Below are positions 9,374 through 19,555 of a stretch of 64,000 nucleotides of DNA, piece after piece. Source of the DNA: Quercus robur (Eukaryota; Streptophyta; Magnoliopsida; Fagales; Fagaceae); assembly GCF_932294415.1 (NCBI RefSeq), contig NC_065543.1, positions 31,143,530 to 31,207,529 on the forward strand, written 5' to 3'. Numbering within the stretch: position 1 is the stretch's first letter; each line of letters opens with the position of its first letter. A model generated the notes under the pieces. It made no database searches, had not been told where the DNA came from, and saw nothing but the letters and a program-made list of their open reading frames with translations. The translations under genes and the position numbers were made by a program.

Positions 9374-12300
9374 TTAGATTAATTCAGAAGTGTACACAGA
9401 GAGGATGTCTGGAGGAACATCCTCCATCCAGACAATAAAAGGAGAAAAATTACAAGCTCGTCTAGCAATCGAGTGAGCGACTTTGTTGCCTTGTCTGCGA
9501 GTATGGCAAAATTTGATCTCACTGAATGCAGCAGCAGCAATCTTGATGTCACAGATTATATGCCCAAAGCTGGTGGAGGAAGCACTAGAACTGTTAAGAG
9601 CCTTAATAACCACTTCCGAGTCACCTTCGATAATTACCTTGTTGAACTGAAGCTCTCGAGCAAGACATATGGCATTACGAGCTGCCAGCACTTCCACCGT
9701 CTCTACCAAAGTAGGCAGCGGAATGACTTGTGCCGAGGCAGCCATTACTTGACCAAGGTCGTTTCTTATAATCACTCCCAACCCAGCAGAGTCGGACTCC
9801 TTGAATAAAGCCCCATCGAAGTTAACTTTCATCCAACTTACTGGAGGCGGAGACCATTTGACAGGAAAGGGGGAAGGGGAAGGGCCACACTGGAGAAGAT
9901 TTTCCTCCTGGAATTCTTGAAGAGAGTCACAAGCCATGGAATTGATTTTCTGCAGCGGTAAAGGAATTTCACCAACTCTCAACCTGTTCCGACGGGTCCA
10001 AATAAATGAGGATATGGTTGCAAACATATCGAAGGAATCACTTCTAGAGCAGCAGCCTCGTATAATATCCAGGAAATTAGAACACATCCTCGTTTGCCTG
10101 ATTAGCCAAGCAAAGCGAAAAGACCAAACCTCCACCAATGCCGGACAAGACCAAAGGGCATGAAAAGTCGTTTCTTGCTCCAGACCACAGCTGGGACATA
10201 TCGGATCACAATTCACCATTCTTTTAACCAAATTTATCCGAGAAGGCAAAGCATCCAGCCCCGCCCTCCACAATAGAATTTTAACTCTGTTTGGCACTTT
10301 CATATTCCAGATTGCTTTCCAGATTTTCTTGGAATGGGAAATATCCGAAGAGCTTGGGTTATCGCTAGCACCCAAACTCGAGAGTAGTCTATAACCAGAC
10401 TTCACCGAGTATTCACCATTAGGAGACAAAGGCCAGAAAATTTTATCATCACAGTCAACCAAGCTGATAGGAATAGACTTGATCAATTTTGCTTCGTGAG
10501 GTAAGAAGAGGTTATCAATTGTCTCACATAACCAGCTTCTGTTGACACCATCCATCAACACAGACACTCTAGCATCTATGCTAAGAAAATCAGGGGGAGA
10601 CAGAACTCTACTAAGGTAAGGATCTGGGAGCCAATTATCCTAGAAAATTCTAATCTCCGAGCCACTACCCACCCTCCAGCGCATCCCTTTGCTGATCACT
10701 TCTCGACCTTTGAGGATGCTTTTCCAAGCAAAAGAACCATTCCCAGCCTTTGCATCTAGGATACTCCCATTCGGGAAGAATTTTGCTTTGAAGAATCTAT
10801 GGAAAAGAGAATCTTTGCTGCCCAAGAGACGCCATACTTGCTTAGCCAACATAGAATCATTAAATTTTTGGAGGTCCTTGAAGCCCAAACCACCCATACA
10901 CTTGGATTTACACAGAGAATGCCAACTTGTCCAGTGGATTTTCCTTTGATTACCACGCTGCCCCCACCAGAACTTCCTAATCAAAGCTTCAATGTCGTTG
11001 CACAGAGAGATGGGGAGCTTAAAGCAACTCATGGCATAAGCCGGGATGGCTTGGACAATAGCTTTTAGAAGGATTTCCCGGCCCGCTTAAGAGAGGAGCT
11101 GCTCTTTCCAGCCTTGGAGCTTTGCCCAGACCCGCTCCTTAATAAAATTCAGGCTGGCTCTCTTAGACTTGCCGACTAGAGCAAGGAGCCCGAGATACTT
11201 TTCATATAACTTGATGTCTTGAACCCCCAGGGAGTCTTTTATTTGAATTTGGATCTCAGTAGGCGTGGATTTACTGAAGAACAAGCCAGTTTTGCACCTA
11301 TTTAACATCTGCCCCGAAGCTTTTTCATAACAAGTTAGCAAACTCTGAATCGTGTGACATTCGGTTAAGGAAGCCCTACAGAAGACAACGCTATCGTCTG
11401 CAAAGAAAAGATGCGTCAGTCTAGGGCCTTTTTTACATATGGAAACACCCCTGATAAGGCCAGCAACAGCAGCATTAGCTAGGAGGCCATAAAGGCCTTC
11501 CGTGCACAGAATAAATAAATATGGCGACAACGGGTCGCCCTGTCTAATGCCCCTTGATGGAATGATTGTATTCGTGGGTTCCCCATTAATCAAAATAGAA
11601 TAGCTAACTGACGATATACATTCCATAATTAACGCCACCCAGGAATCACAAAAACCCATCATTTTCATCAGTGCTTCTAAATAAGACCATTCTAACCGAT
11701 CGTAGGCTTTGCTCATATCCAATTTGAGTGCCATGAACCCTGATTTTCCAGTTTGGTGATGTTTCATATAGTGTAAGGTCTCAAAAGCCATGAGGACATT
11801 ATCAGTAATGACTTTCCCTGCCTGGAAGGCACTTTGATTTTCAGAAATGATACAAGGGAGGACAGATTTGAGCCTATTAGCTAGGACTTTTGAAACTAAC
11901 TTATATATCACATTGCACAGGCTTATCGGCCTGAACTCAGTAATGCTTTCTGGAGACTTAACTTTCGGGATCAAGGTGATATTAGTGTGGTTTATTTCCC
12001 TAGGAATCTTACAGTTATTTAGGCAATCCAAAACAGCATTATATACATCATCACCAAGTAAAGACCAGAAAGAGTGATAGAAAATTGGGGGCATACCGTC
12101 GGGGCCAGGAGCCTTAATGGGGTCCATCTCTTTAATTGTTGTATCCACTTCTTCTCTTGTAAATGGTTTGGATAGTTGAAAATTCATGTCTGCAGAGACC
12201 GAGGGCCGGACTGTATCCAAAATTTCATTCATATCCGTTGGGTTGGAAGAGGTGAAGAGGGAGTTATAGTATTCGACAGCTATCTCTTTGATCTGGCTCA

Positions 12301-13459
12301 CCTCCGAGCACCACACATTGGCATTGTTCTTAAGGCCGGAAATCCGATTTCTTCGATATCTGTGGGAGGCTTTGCTGTGGAAGTAGCTGGTGTTTCTATC
12401 ATTGCACTTCAGAAATAAAGCCCTGGCACGTTGCTCCCACATTTGACTCTCCTTGTCTAGAAGAGCATTCACCTCCAGTTGCAAAGCCTTAATAGTATCA
12501 TGGTTACCTCCCTCTCTAGCAGCTGCAAGTTCAGCTTTAGCAAGCAATTTACTTTTAGACTCAATCATTTTCTTAATACATCCAAAAGATTGTTTGCTCC
12601 ATATGGAAAGTCTATCACCGCAGAGTTTGATTTTACCTGCAACCTGGGCCATGGTAGAATCCGGAGTAGAATTGCCCCATGCCGAGATGACTGTGTCGGA
12701 ACATCCCCTGTCGCTCAACCACATTTTCTCAAACTTGAAAGGTCTGCATGGCTTGGGGAAGATTCCATCCGGCATCACTAAGATAGGTCTATGATCCGAA
12801 GCGTGGGTTTGTAAGTGTTGTACCTGAGTTCCCGGGTTGGAAGCAAACCAAGAGTTATTCGCTACTGCCCGATCAAGCCGCTCCAAGACCAAGCCCCCTG
12901 GGCGCTTTCCTTTCCATGTGAATTTCTCACCTCTAAAGCCCAAATCCATAAGACCGCATTCATCCAAGACTTCCCTAAATTTCGTCATCATGTGATCATG
13001 TCTCGGACCCCTGCCTAATTTTTCGTGTGCCCACAATATTTCGTTGAAATCTCCCGCACAGAGCCAGGGGAGGGAGATGCACCGATGTAGCTGGCGCAAC
13101 AGAGCCCAAGTTTCATGCTTCCTTCTAGTGTCCGCAAAACCATAAATACCGGTAAAGCGCCATCGATCCTCGCCGGACTTCCCAACGATTGTATCCACAT
13201 GGTTCGGCGAGGAGGAGATCACTTCGATGTGGACTGTCTTCTTCCAAAAGAGGCTGAGACAACCAGTACTGTTGATCCGAGGAACAATCCAAGCTTGATC
13301 GAAGTTCAATTTATTACACAAACTATGAAGTTTATCTTCATCTGCCCACGTCTCAGCCAAAAACAGGGCAACGGGATCTTGTGCTCGGACTAAAGCTTCG
13401 AGCTCACGAACGGTGTGCCGGTTCCCAAGCCCGCGCACGTTCCAGCATAGCCAACTCAT
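9374..13459 (-). pseudogene. LINE ORF2: endonuclease / reverse transcriptase / RNase H, with two nonsense codons
   Basis: One continuous frame of 1361 codons starting MSWLCWNVRGLGNRHTV. Order: AP-type endonuclease (LAETW near residue 40, GDFNEIL near 140, SDHRPI near 220); reverse transcriptase from about residue 480 ([42 protein letters not shown] and the catalytic LTHLFFADDSVVF); a zinc-binding zf-RVT segment (CPSCGLEQETTFHALWSCP); and a C-terminal RNase H (VNFDGALF, LVETVEVLAA, IEGDSEVV, RRQGNKVAH). Two stops interrupt it: TAA at 11087..11089 where relatives have Gln (LLS-stop-AGREIL), and TAG at 10640..10642 where relatives have Trp (RIF-stop-DNWLPD). Both fit single C-to-T-type changes. 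Without them the protein would nick DNA and prime cDNA synthesis. Confidence 0.93.
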
Positions 13460-14883
13460 GGCTGCCGGCGGGGCTGGGAGTCAGCCGCCGCCGATGGAAA
13501 AGTGTTTTCATTTTGAGGAGGGGTTTCTACTGCTCTGCGTTTTGGGGATGAAGAGTAATCTGGAAAAGGAGGGGAGTTCCTTTTACCTATAATGAGAATA
13601 GTTTCTTGTTGTTCTGAGATGATGGGGGGCCTTTGAATCCGGGTCCATTTCTTACCACTTTGGGCCTGGTTAGACAGGTTATGAAGGTCTAGGTTTGTAA
13701 TATCTCTTAATGGAGTGGGCTGGGTGGGTTGGGCTTGCTTCCCGTTTGTGTTTGGGTTGTGGTGAACAGAGGGCCTAAAATCCTCATCAGGCAAATGTTC
13801 CCGCCCCTTTAAATTTGAAAGCCCCTCTTGCACGTTCCCACCCTCAAATAGATTGATATCTTTGTCAATCTCTCGGATTAAGTGCTCAAAATCTACTTGT
13901 ATATTGGGTTTCCGAGAAACGTCAGGTTCTGTCCAATCCGAGCTGTCCAAGGCGCCGTTTGTACCCCCATGAATTGCAGGAGAGCCCAGGTTCGCACAGG
14001 GAGCATTAACTGTCGTCGGGCATTTGTCTGCTGATTCATCCGCCAACGGGTGGTTCTTTTTGAGAGGTAGGGATGTCGAAGATGGTGCTTTTTGGGCCGT
14101 ATTTTCCATTTTCTTTTTGGCAAAAAAACCAGGAACCTCCACAACGTTCTTACGAGCTGCTACAAATGGCGGGGCTCTCAACCATGCCCCAAACTGCTAG
14201 TCTTCCTGTTGCAAGGAGCCCTCACTATCGATCCATTTCTCGCAGTCCTTATCGGAGTGAGTGAGTCGGCCACACCAGTAACAGAGATTGGGGAGTCTCT
14301 CGTACTTAAAAGAAACCCATTGTTCTCTGTCGTCATCCAGGGTGATGAGTCTACCACGACAAAGAGGTAGAGAAATGTTGATGGACACTCTGACTCTAAT
14401 AAAGCTGCCTCCGTCGCAGTCAGGGGAATCCTTTGGGTGTTGTATGATCCCAATTGCTCCACATATTTGTTCTGCAACTTCTTTGTTCCTGTAACATAAT
14501 GGTATATTGTAGACTTGAACCCAGAAGGAGACTTGGTTAAAATTACATACCTCTAGCGCCGTTTCCTTACTGGCTTTTGAGAAGGCCATTAGAAATTTGT
14601 CAAAGCACCACGGTTCCAACGAAAGAATTCTATCTACTTCCGCTTCATTATCAAAAGAGAACAGGATGATATGATCTCCATTATTCTTGATGCTAAAACC
14701 CTTTTTTGATCTCCATAAGGGCGAGAAGGTTCTTGCTATGGCATCAATATTCAGAGCACGCTTAGTAAAGAATTTAGCTGCAATGGTGAAAACATCTGCT
14801 GCTTGTTCTTTCTTTAACTTGAGACCTGCACCCTCTCTCTCTGAAAGGGATAGAGAGCTCCAATGTTTTGTAAGGTCGTCCAT
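13456..14883 (-). pseudogene. LINE ORF1: DUF4283 / zinc-knuckle protein, with one nonsense codon
   Basis: Starts at MDDLTKHWSSLSLSE (14883). An upstream in-frame ATG at 14946 exists, but the MDDL start suits the family better. The N-terminal half is a DUF4283-type domain (WCFDKFLMAF, FWVQVYNIPLCYRN). A CCHC knuckle CYWCGRLTHSDKDC follows, then a polar Pro/Ser-rich tail to the stop at 13456. A TAG at 14197..14199 (after GSLQQED) splits the frame, which otherwise runs on unbroken. The stop TGA overlaps the ORF2 start as ATGA at 13456..13459, suggesting termination-reinitiation for ORF2 translation. The protein would bind LINE RNA. Confidence 0.88.
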
Positions 14884-15087
14884 TTCACTGAGAAATATGC
14901 AGAAAATAAAAGGTGTTTCCCAGACCCCTTGAAAGTATAATACCACTAGCCTTGAGAGAACACTGTTAACTCAAGGGACAAACCACCTTCCAAGGAAGGG
15001 ACGACAATGCCACACTACAGCAGAGCTCTCAGAGAGAAGCTTTGCTAGAGAGCAGGCAACTTTTGGGAAGTCATAGATGTCTAAGTT

Positions 15088-15196
15088 GACATGCTAGACT
15101 TGTCAGATCATTTAATATGCCTAAGTAAGCCATGTGTATTTGTTCAAAGTGAGGCATTAAAAGTGTTCTTTTCACACAAAATGAAGCTGAATATAA
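15088..15196. other. Short spacer between LINE and Mutator-like element
   Basis: About 110 bases of copia or host remains. TTTGTAAAA at 15197..15205 is the left target duplication of the next element. Confidence 0.5.
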
Positions 15197-15205
15197 TTTG
15201 TAAAA

Positions 15206-16780
15206 GAGAAAACATTAGGTCCGGAGTTGGCGTAAAACCAGTGTTTTACGCCGGCCAATAACATTAGGCCACGTGGACTTTTTATTAAACCCCTCTCCAA
15301 ACAGAAAAAACTCACGCCATTCACCTCAGACAAAACAGAAGAAAACAGAGAAACCCCTAAGCTCTAAGCTCTGCTTCCTTCACGCCGAACCTCCACCACC
15401 GCCACAGCCTGATCGTCGGAGCAGAACGAAGAAAGAAAACCAACCCAGACAAAAGCTCACGCCTTCACCTTTGCTTCCTCTGCTTCCTTCACGCCGAACC
15501 TCCACCACCGCCACACAGATCGCAAACCCACTAAACAGTACAGCTCGCTTAAACCCCAAATTAGAACCAAAACGAGTTAGGCAAAAATTTCTGGTTTCCT
15601 TTGCTTCCTCCCTCTTCCATCCTCTACTTCATCTTGCCCAAATCTCCACCACACCACACACCGAAGCATACCGCCACACAAGTCACCGGATTCGTTGCTA
15701 GAGCTTGTAAACATGCCGGAGCCACCGTGAGCATGGTGTTGCGATGCAAAGGTTTGTTTTTCATGATTTTCCCTTTTCCCCAATTTGGATTTCGAATTAT
15801 TGATGGGTTTGTTTATGGGTTTATGGGTTTTTTCTGGAGCCTCATGAAATATTTGTGGGTTTTTTTTTTTTTTTTCTCTGTATTTTGGTATCTTTATGGG
15901 TTTTGATTAGATTCCTAAGTGTTAAGATCAGTTTTTGCTTAGTTTTTGTTATTTTCGTTTGTTATTCCTAAGTGTATGGGTTACTTTTGTTTGCTTTTGA
16001 AACTGTAAAAATTAGTGATTTTTCACAAAGCTCAATGATAAAACATCACTGAATTTGGATGTGTTTATAAATTTTTGCCTAATTCTGACATAATAATACT
16101 GTTGTCGTTGTTGTTTTAGTGTTGGGAATACTCATTTGTTGTTCCAATTCATTGTAATGAACAGGTGTAACATAGGTTCTAATTTTTAATTTTGTGGTTT
16201 TGTTATGCATTTGCTTTAGTGTTACGTTATATGGTTGTATATTCAGTATTGTCTAAGATAACCATTTCTTTAGACATTGAATAAGAATTACAGTCTATTT
16301 ATTTGTTTAGTCATTGAACAATTTGTCAACTGAGTTAGATGTAAACAATGGGTACCATTCTATAGGCCTAAAATTAAATTGGAAATCAATTACTACATGT
16401 TGGATTGGAAGTAATATATAGAATGAAGTTGTTTAAGCATTGTATCTACTAGGTTGTTTATGCTGTCCTATTTGTTGTGTATGGCTCTTCTATGGCAGCT
16501 TAATGCTCAAGTCCATGGCATAAGGCGTAGGAGATGACTGAATTGAATCTGAATTTTTTTTTTGGGTTGGTAGTTATCTAACCCATTTGTTGAAGATTCA
16601 AAAAAATGTTACTTCTTGTATGATAGGATTTCTGAATTGTTTGATCTCTTTTATAAAAAGAAAAAGAAATTGCTTCTAATTTATATTAGAGAAAGGGAAT
16701 GTAAGTAAAATGTTTCCTATATATATTTCTTTCAATTTTTCATGTTTCTTTAATTTTCAGTTTGTGTTTCCCTTTTTTTT
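15206..16780 (+). repeat. Left arm of the Mutator-like element
   Basis: Inverted partner of about 19330-21501. It contains a GC-richer block (15266-15750) that reads like the 5' exon of a gene: an open frame with HTATQVTGFVARACKHAG... ending RCKG at a GCAAAG|GTTTGT donor-like site at about 15750. The right arm carries the same block. The left arm alone has a 48-bp extra segment near the tip, between two ACATTAGG copies at 15212 and 15260. Confidence 0.8.
16291..16530 (+). repeat. Direct repeat, copy 1 (left-arm segment)
   Basis: The 240-bp stretch from the CTATTTATTTGTTTAGTCATT region to AAGTCCATGGCATAAGG recurs in the same orientation at about 17516-17745, on the other side of the solo LTR. 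The right arm holds only one (inverted) counterpart, so the left side was duplicated after the arms formed. Confidence 0.75.
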
Positions 16781-16897
16781 TAAACATTCACTTTAAGTTT
16801 TGGATTTGCTTTTCTTGGGATCTTGTTCAGTTAGTAATCCAACACTGAAAAGTTATATATTTTTAGTCTCTATATTAGTTCAACCACGAAATGAAAT

Positions 16898-17486
16898 TGA
16901 TGTGCATCGAAAATTCGCTAAGTCATCTCCCGTCCATATGCGTCGTCCAGAGGATAGACAAGAGGTGTCTTTGCTAACTTGTCTGTCTGTCCTTAAGGAC
17001 AGACGAGCTCACTATCGTCCGTCTGTCCTTGAGGACAGACAGGCTTTCTAGCATTCGTCCGTCTGTAAAGGACGGACGAGCTTGCTACCATCTCCTCGTC
17101 CATAAAGGACAAGGGAGGTTACTACGTCTCCGCCGAGTGGAAGAACGAACCGTCGCCAGTCAAGCCTAACCGTTGTGAAATACAAACTTCTACATCAGTT
17201 ACGAAAGTTACTTCCGAGCCTGTTGGATTCCTCAACTGTAGGAGCAGTTACTAAACAAGTAACCGCTTCCCGCATACTATATAAGCACACGCCAATGAAA
17301 GAGTAAGGGATTCTGTTCTTGAGAAACTGAGTTTACATTTTTCAGTCAGAGACTAACTTCACCATCGGAGGGTTCTTGGCCGGCTTCCACTGGTCTCCTC
17401 TGAGTTTTTACTTGTTTTCTCAGGATCCAGTCGCCAGTTTGTCAAGACCCGGCATTTTCAATCCACTGATATCCCAGAGTTCATCA
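16898..17486 (+). mobile_element. Solo LTR with 5-bp target duplication and strong palindromes
   Basis: Begins TGATGTGCATCG and ends GAGTTCATCA (TGATG...CATCA), flanked by GAAAT at 16893..16897 and 17487..17491. TATATAAG at 17278..17285 marks a likely promoter and plus orientation. Upstream of it lie several diverged copies of a CGTCCGTCTGTCC...GGACAGACGAG unit, including the perfect 20-bp palindrome GTCTGTCCTTAAGGACAGAC at 16987..17006. These probably sit in U3 and could be protein-binding or hairpin sites. There is no internal domain. Confidence 0.85.
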
Positions 17487-17515
17487 GAAATTAATTGAAT
17501 GAGAATCTTGCAGGC

Positions 17516-17745
17516 TATTTAATTGTTTAGTCATAGCCTTGTCAGTTTGTCAACTAAATTAGATGTAAACAATGGGTACCACTCTAAAAGCCTAAAATTC
17601 AATAGGAAATCAATTACTAAATGTTGGATTGGAAGCAATATATTGAATGAAGTTGTTTAAGCATTGTACCACTAGGTTGTTTATGCTATCCTATTTGTTG
17701 TGTATGGCTCTTCTATGGCGGCTTAATGCTCAAGTCCATGGCATC
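17516..17745 (+). repeat. Direct repeat, copy 2
   Basis: Second copy of 16291..16530, with scattered substitutions (AGATGTAAACAATGGGTACC is shared exactly). It ends at the same CAAGTCCATGGCAT string. Confidence 0.75.
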
Positions 17746-18289
17746 TAATGGTTCCCTCCCCTTGTTCATTAGTTCTCTCCCTATTTGTAATTAATTTCTT
17801 CTTTCTTCTTTTTTGGTTTCTTTTAAATTTTTTGGACTGCTTTGTGCTCTTTGCATAAGGTAGATTTTTATATATACGTCTTTCTTGCTAATTATATATA
17901 TGATGTCTTGTTTGTTTATGCTGTCCTGTTTGTTCTGTATGTCTCTTGTGCTCTTTGTGCTCTTTGCATAAGGTAGATTTTTTTAAAAATTGTGTGTTTG
18001 ATCCATAAAAGATTCCGATAAAGATCATGAACTCAATAGAAGATAAAATATGTTTTAGCAAATTTGTTTAGATGCATGATTGGCTATTTTAGTACATCTA
18101 ATGCTAAATTTGCTATATGGTTCATTGGTGTCTTTAAAAGAACTTTACGTAAATTTTTATTTAATGAATTGGCTAAAAGTTCTCATTTCAATTTCTCAGG
18201 ATGTGGAAGACCAAAAGCAGCTGGCAAATGTTTGGCAAAGGACTAGAGATCTTGGTGTCTACAGCTATTAAATAGTTCTCTCTTTGGAA
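17746..18289. other. Interior of the Mutator-like element, no gene recognised
   Basis: AT- and T-rich sequence. A short TGCTCTTTGCATAAGGTAGATTT string occurs twice (17847 and 17958 regions). A TTTCTCAG|GATGTGGAAGACCAAAAGCAG stretch near 18193 resembles a 3' splice site followed by a short open frame (DVEDQKQLANVWQRTRDLG). It might be another captured exon, but this is weak. Confidence 0.35.
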
Positions 18290-18590
18290 AATCTTCATCG
18301 GTATCGAGTAAGGGTGGAGACGAGGTGTGAGATTTGTAGTCACCAATCTGAAACTGTAAGCCATATCTGGTGGGAGTGCCCATTTGCACAAAACGTGTGG
18401 GCTTTATTCAAAGGTTGAACACAAAAATGCAGCTAGCAAGAATTAGAGAAGTGGGCCGTTACAGCGTGGGCAATATGGAATGTGAGGAATAAATTTTATT
18501 TCGAACATTTCCAAACTCATCCAAAGGTGATCCTCGACTTGGCAAATGGCTTGTGTGAAGAATACCAACATCTTATGGATAGGCACTGAG
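18290..18590 (+). pseudogene. LINE ORF2 C-terminal fragment
   Basis: Reads RYRVRVETRCEICSHQSETV then SHIWWECPFAQNVWALF. This is the zf-RVT zinc-binding segment (C-x2-C...H-x5-C) that follows LINE reverse transcriptase. Then come a stop and a shifted frame, EKWAVTAWAIWNVRNKFYFE. It is only a piece of about 100 codons with no endonuclease, reverse transcriptase or poly-A tail, carried inside the Mutator-like element. Its sequence differs from the LINE at 9322..15071, so it is a different family. Confidence 0.7.
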
Positions 18591-19555
18591 TGACTTGATG
18601 TACCATCTTCTTGAGTTGATGTACCATCTTCAAGATGTGGTTTTGAATGCCTATTGCATGTAAAAGGTTGATTTGAATCACCCAATGACAAGTTTACATT
18701 ATTTTGATCTTTGTTTATTTCTGACTCGTCATGTACTAAGTCATCCACCATATCACAAAGTGAGATTGTTTCAGGTTCTTTGTTGTTCACACTCATATTT
18801 TCAATTCAAGTAATTTTATATTTGAATATGACCTATAAAAAACAAAAGAGAAGAAAAATTCATAAGCAACAATTAAGAATAAATTTAAAATTTGTGCTAT
18901 TACAATACTAAACTTGCCCAATTTGGCAAACTTGCCCAATTTGTGCTATTACAATACTAAACTTGCCCAATTTGGCAAACTTGTTCTATTACATGAAACA
19001 GCTATCAAATAGCTCCAAGTACATTGGTACATATAGCTCCACTAAATAAACTTTATTACATAAAACAGCTCCAAGTACATCCTTATTTGCACTTTGGTAC
19101 ATATAGAGAGTAAATTGACATTACAAGTAGGAGTAAATTATATTTGAAACTAAAAATATTTTAATAGCTATCAAATAAATGATACCAGCTGTGTCCCAGA
19201 GGCTAAAGTTGACAGCGGAGAATTCAATAACCACAGTAAGTAAACTTGTCGAAAAGGCACCTATAAGAATCAAAATTGAAAGAAATACAAATCCAAGGAA
19301 AAAAAAAAAGGAAACAATTCAATCAAGGTTTTAAGTCAAGGTTTTAAAAAAAAAAACAAAAAGGAAACACAAATTGAAAAATTGAAAGAAATATATATAG
19401 GAAACAATTCAGCAATCCTATCATACAATAAGTAACAAGTGCTTATAATTCTGACTATCATTGAAGGGACCCTTAGACCCAGCTTTACAATAGGTGAACA
19501 TGCAAGTTTTACAGTCTATTTGCAGCTATATAATATTGAGAATGCCAGTAAGTAC
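18591..19555 (-). other. Interior of the Mutator-like element; one unrecognised minus-strand frame
   Basis: A minus-strand frame at 18443..18796 starts MSVNNKEPETISLCDMVDDL and is acidic and polar. It could be a short captured coding piece or chance. A repeated ACTTGCCCAATTTGGCAAAC unit occurs about three times at 18910-18982. From about 19330 the right arm begins (inverted match to 16690-16780). Confidence 0.3.

Larger units (their letters stand above)
9322..15071 (-). mobile_element. Nearly full-length LINE (L1-type) retrotransposon
   Basis: A 5.75-kb non-LTR retrotransposon on the minus strand. Its 3' end is a poly-A tail, seen as T's at 9322..9334. It is flanked by a perfect 16-bp target duplication, CATAGATGTCTAAGTT, at 9306..9321 and 15072..15087. 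ORF1 (nucleic-acid binding) and ORF2 (endonuclease, reverse transcriptase, RNase H) are both present in full without frameshifts. They are broken only by in-frame stop codons: one in ORF1 and two in ORF2. It landed in copia remains. The intact duplication and few lesions mark it as one of the younger insertions here. Confidence 0.96.

Noticed and set aside
11847..13393. Several plus-strand frames of 67-113 codons
   Set aside because: They are antisense shadows of LINE ORF2.
15273..15701. 142-codon proline-rich frame, mirrored at 21054-21284
   Set aside because: It is part of the Mutator-like arm and occurs in both arms. It may derive from a captured 5' exon but is not an independent gene.
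18064..18271. Small plus-strand frames with DVEDQKQLANVW
   Set aside because: Considered as a captured exon. The acceptor-like CTCAG is present, but there is no clear donor and no known family, so it is mentioned only within the element interior.
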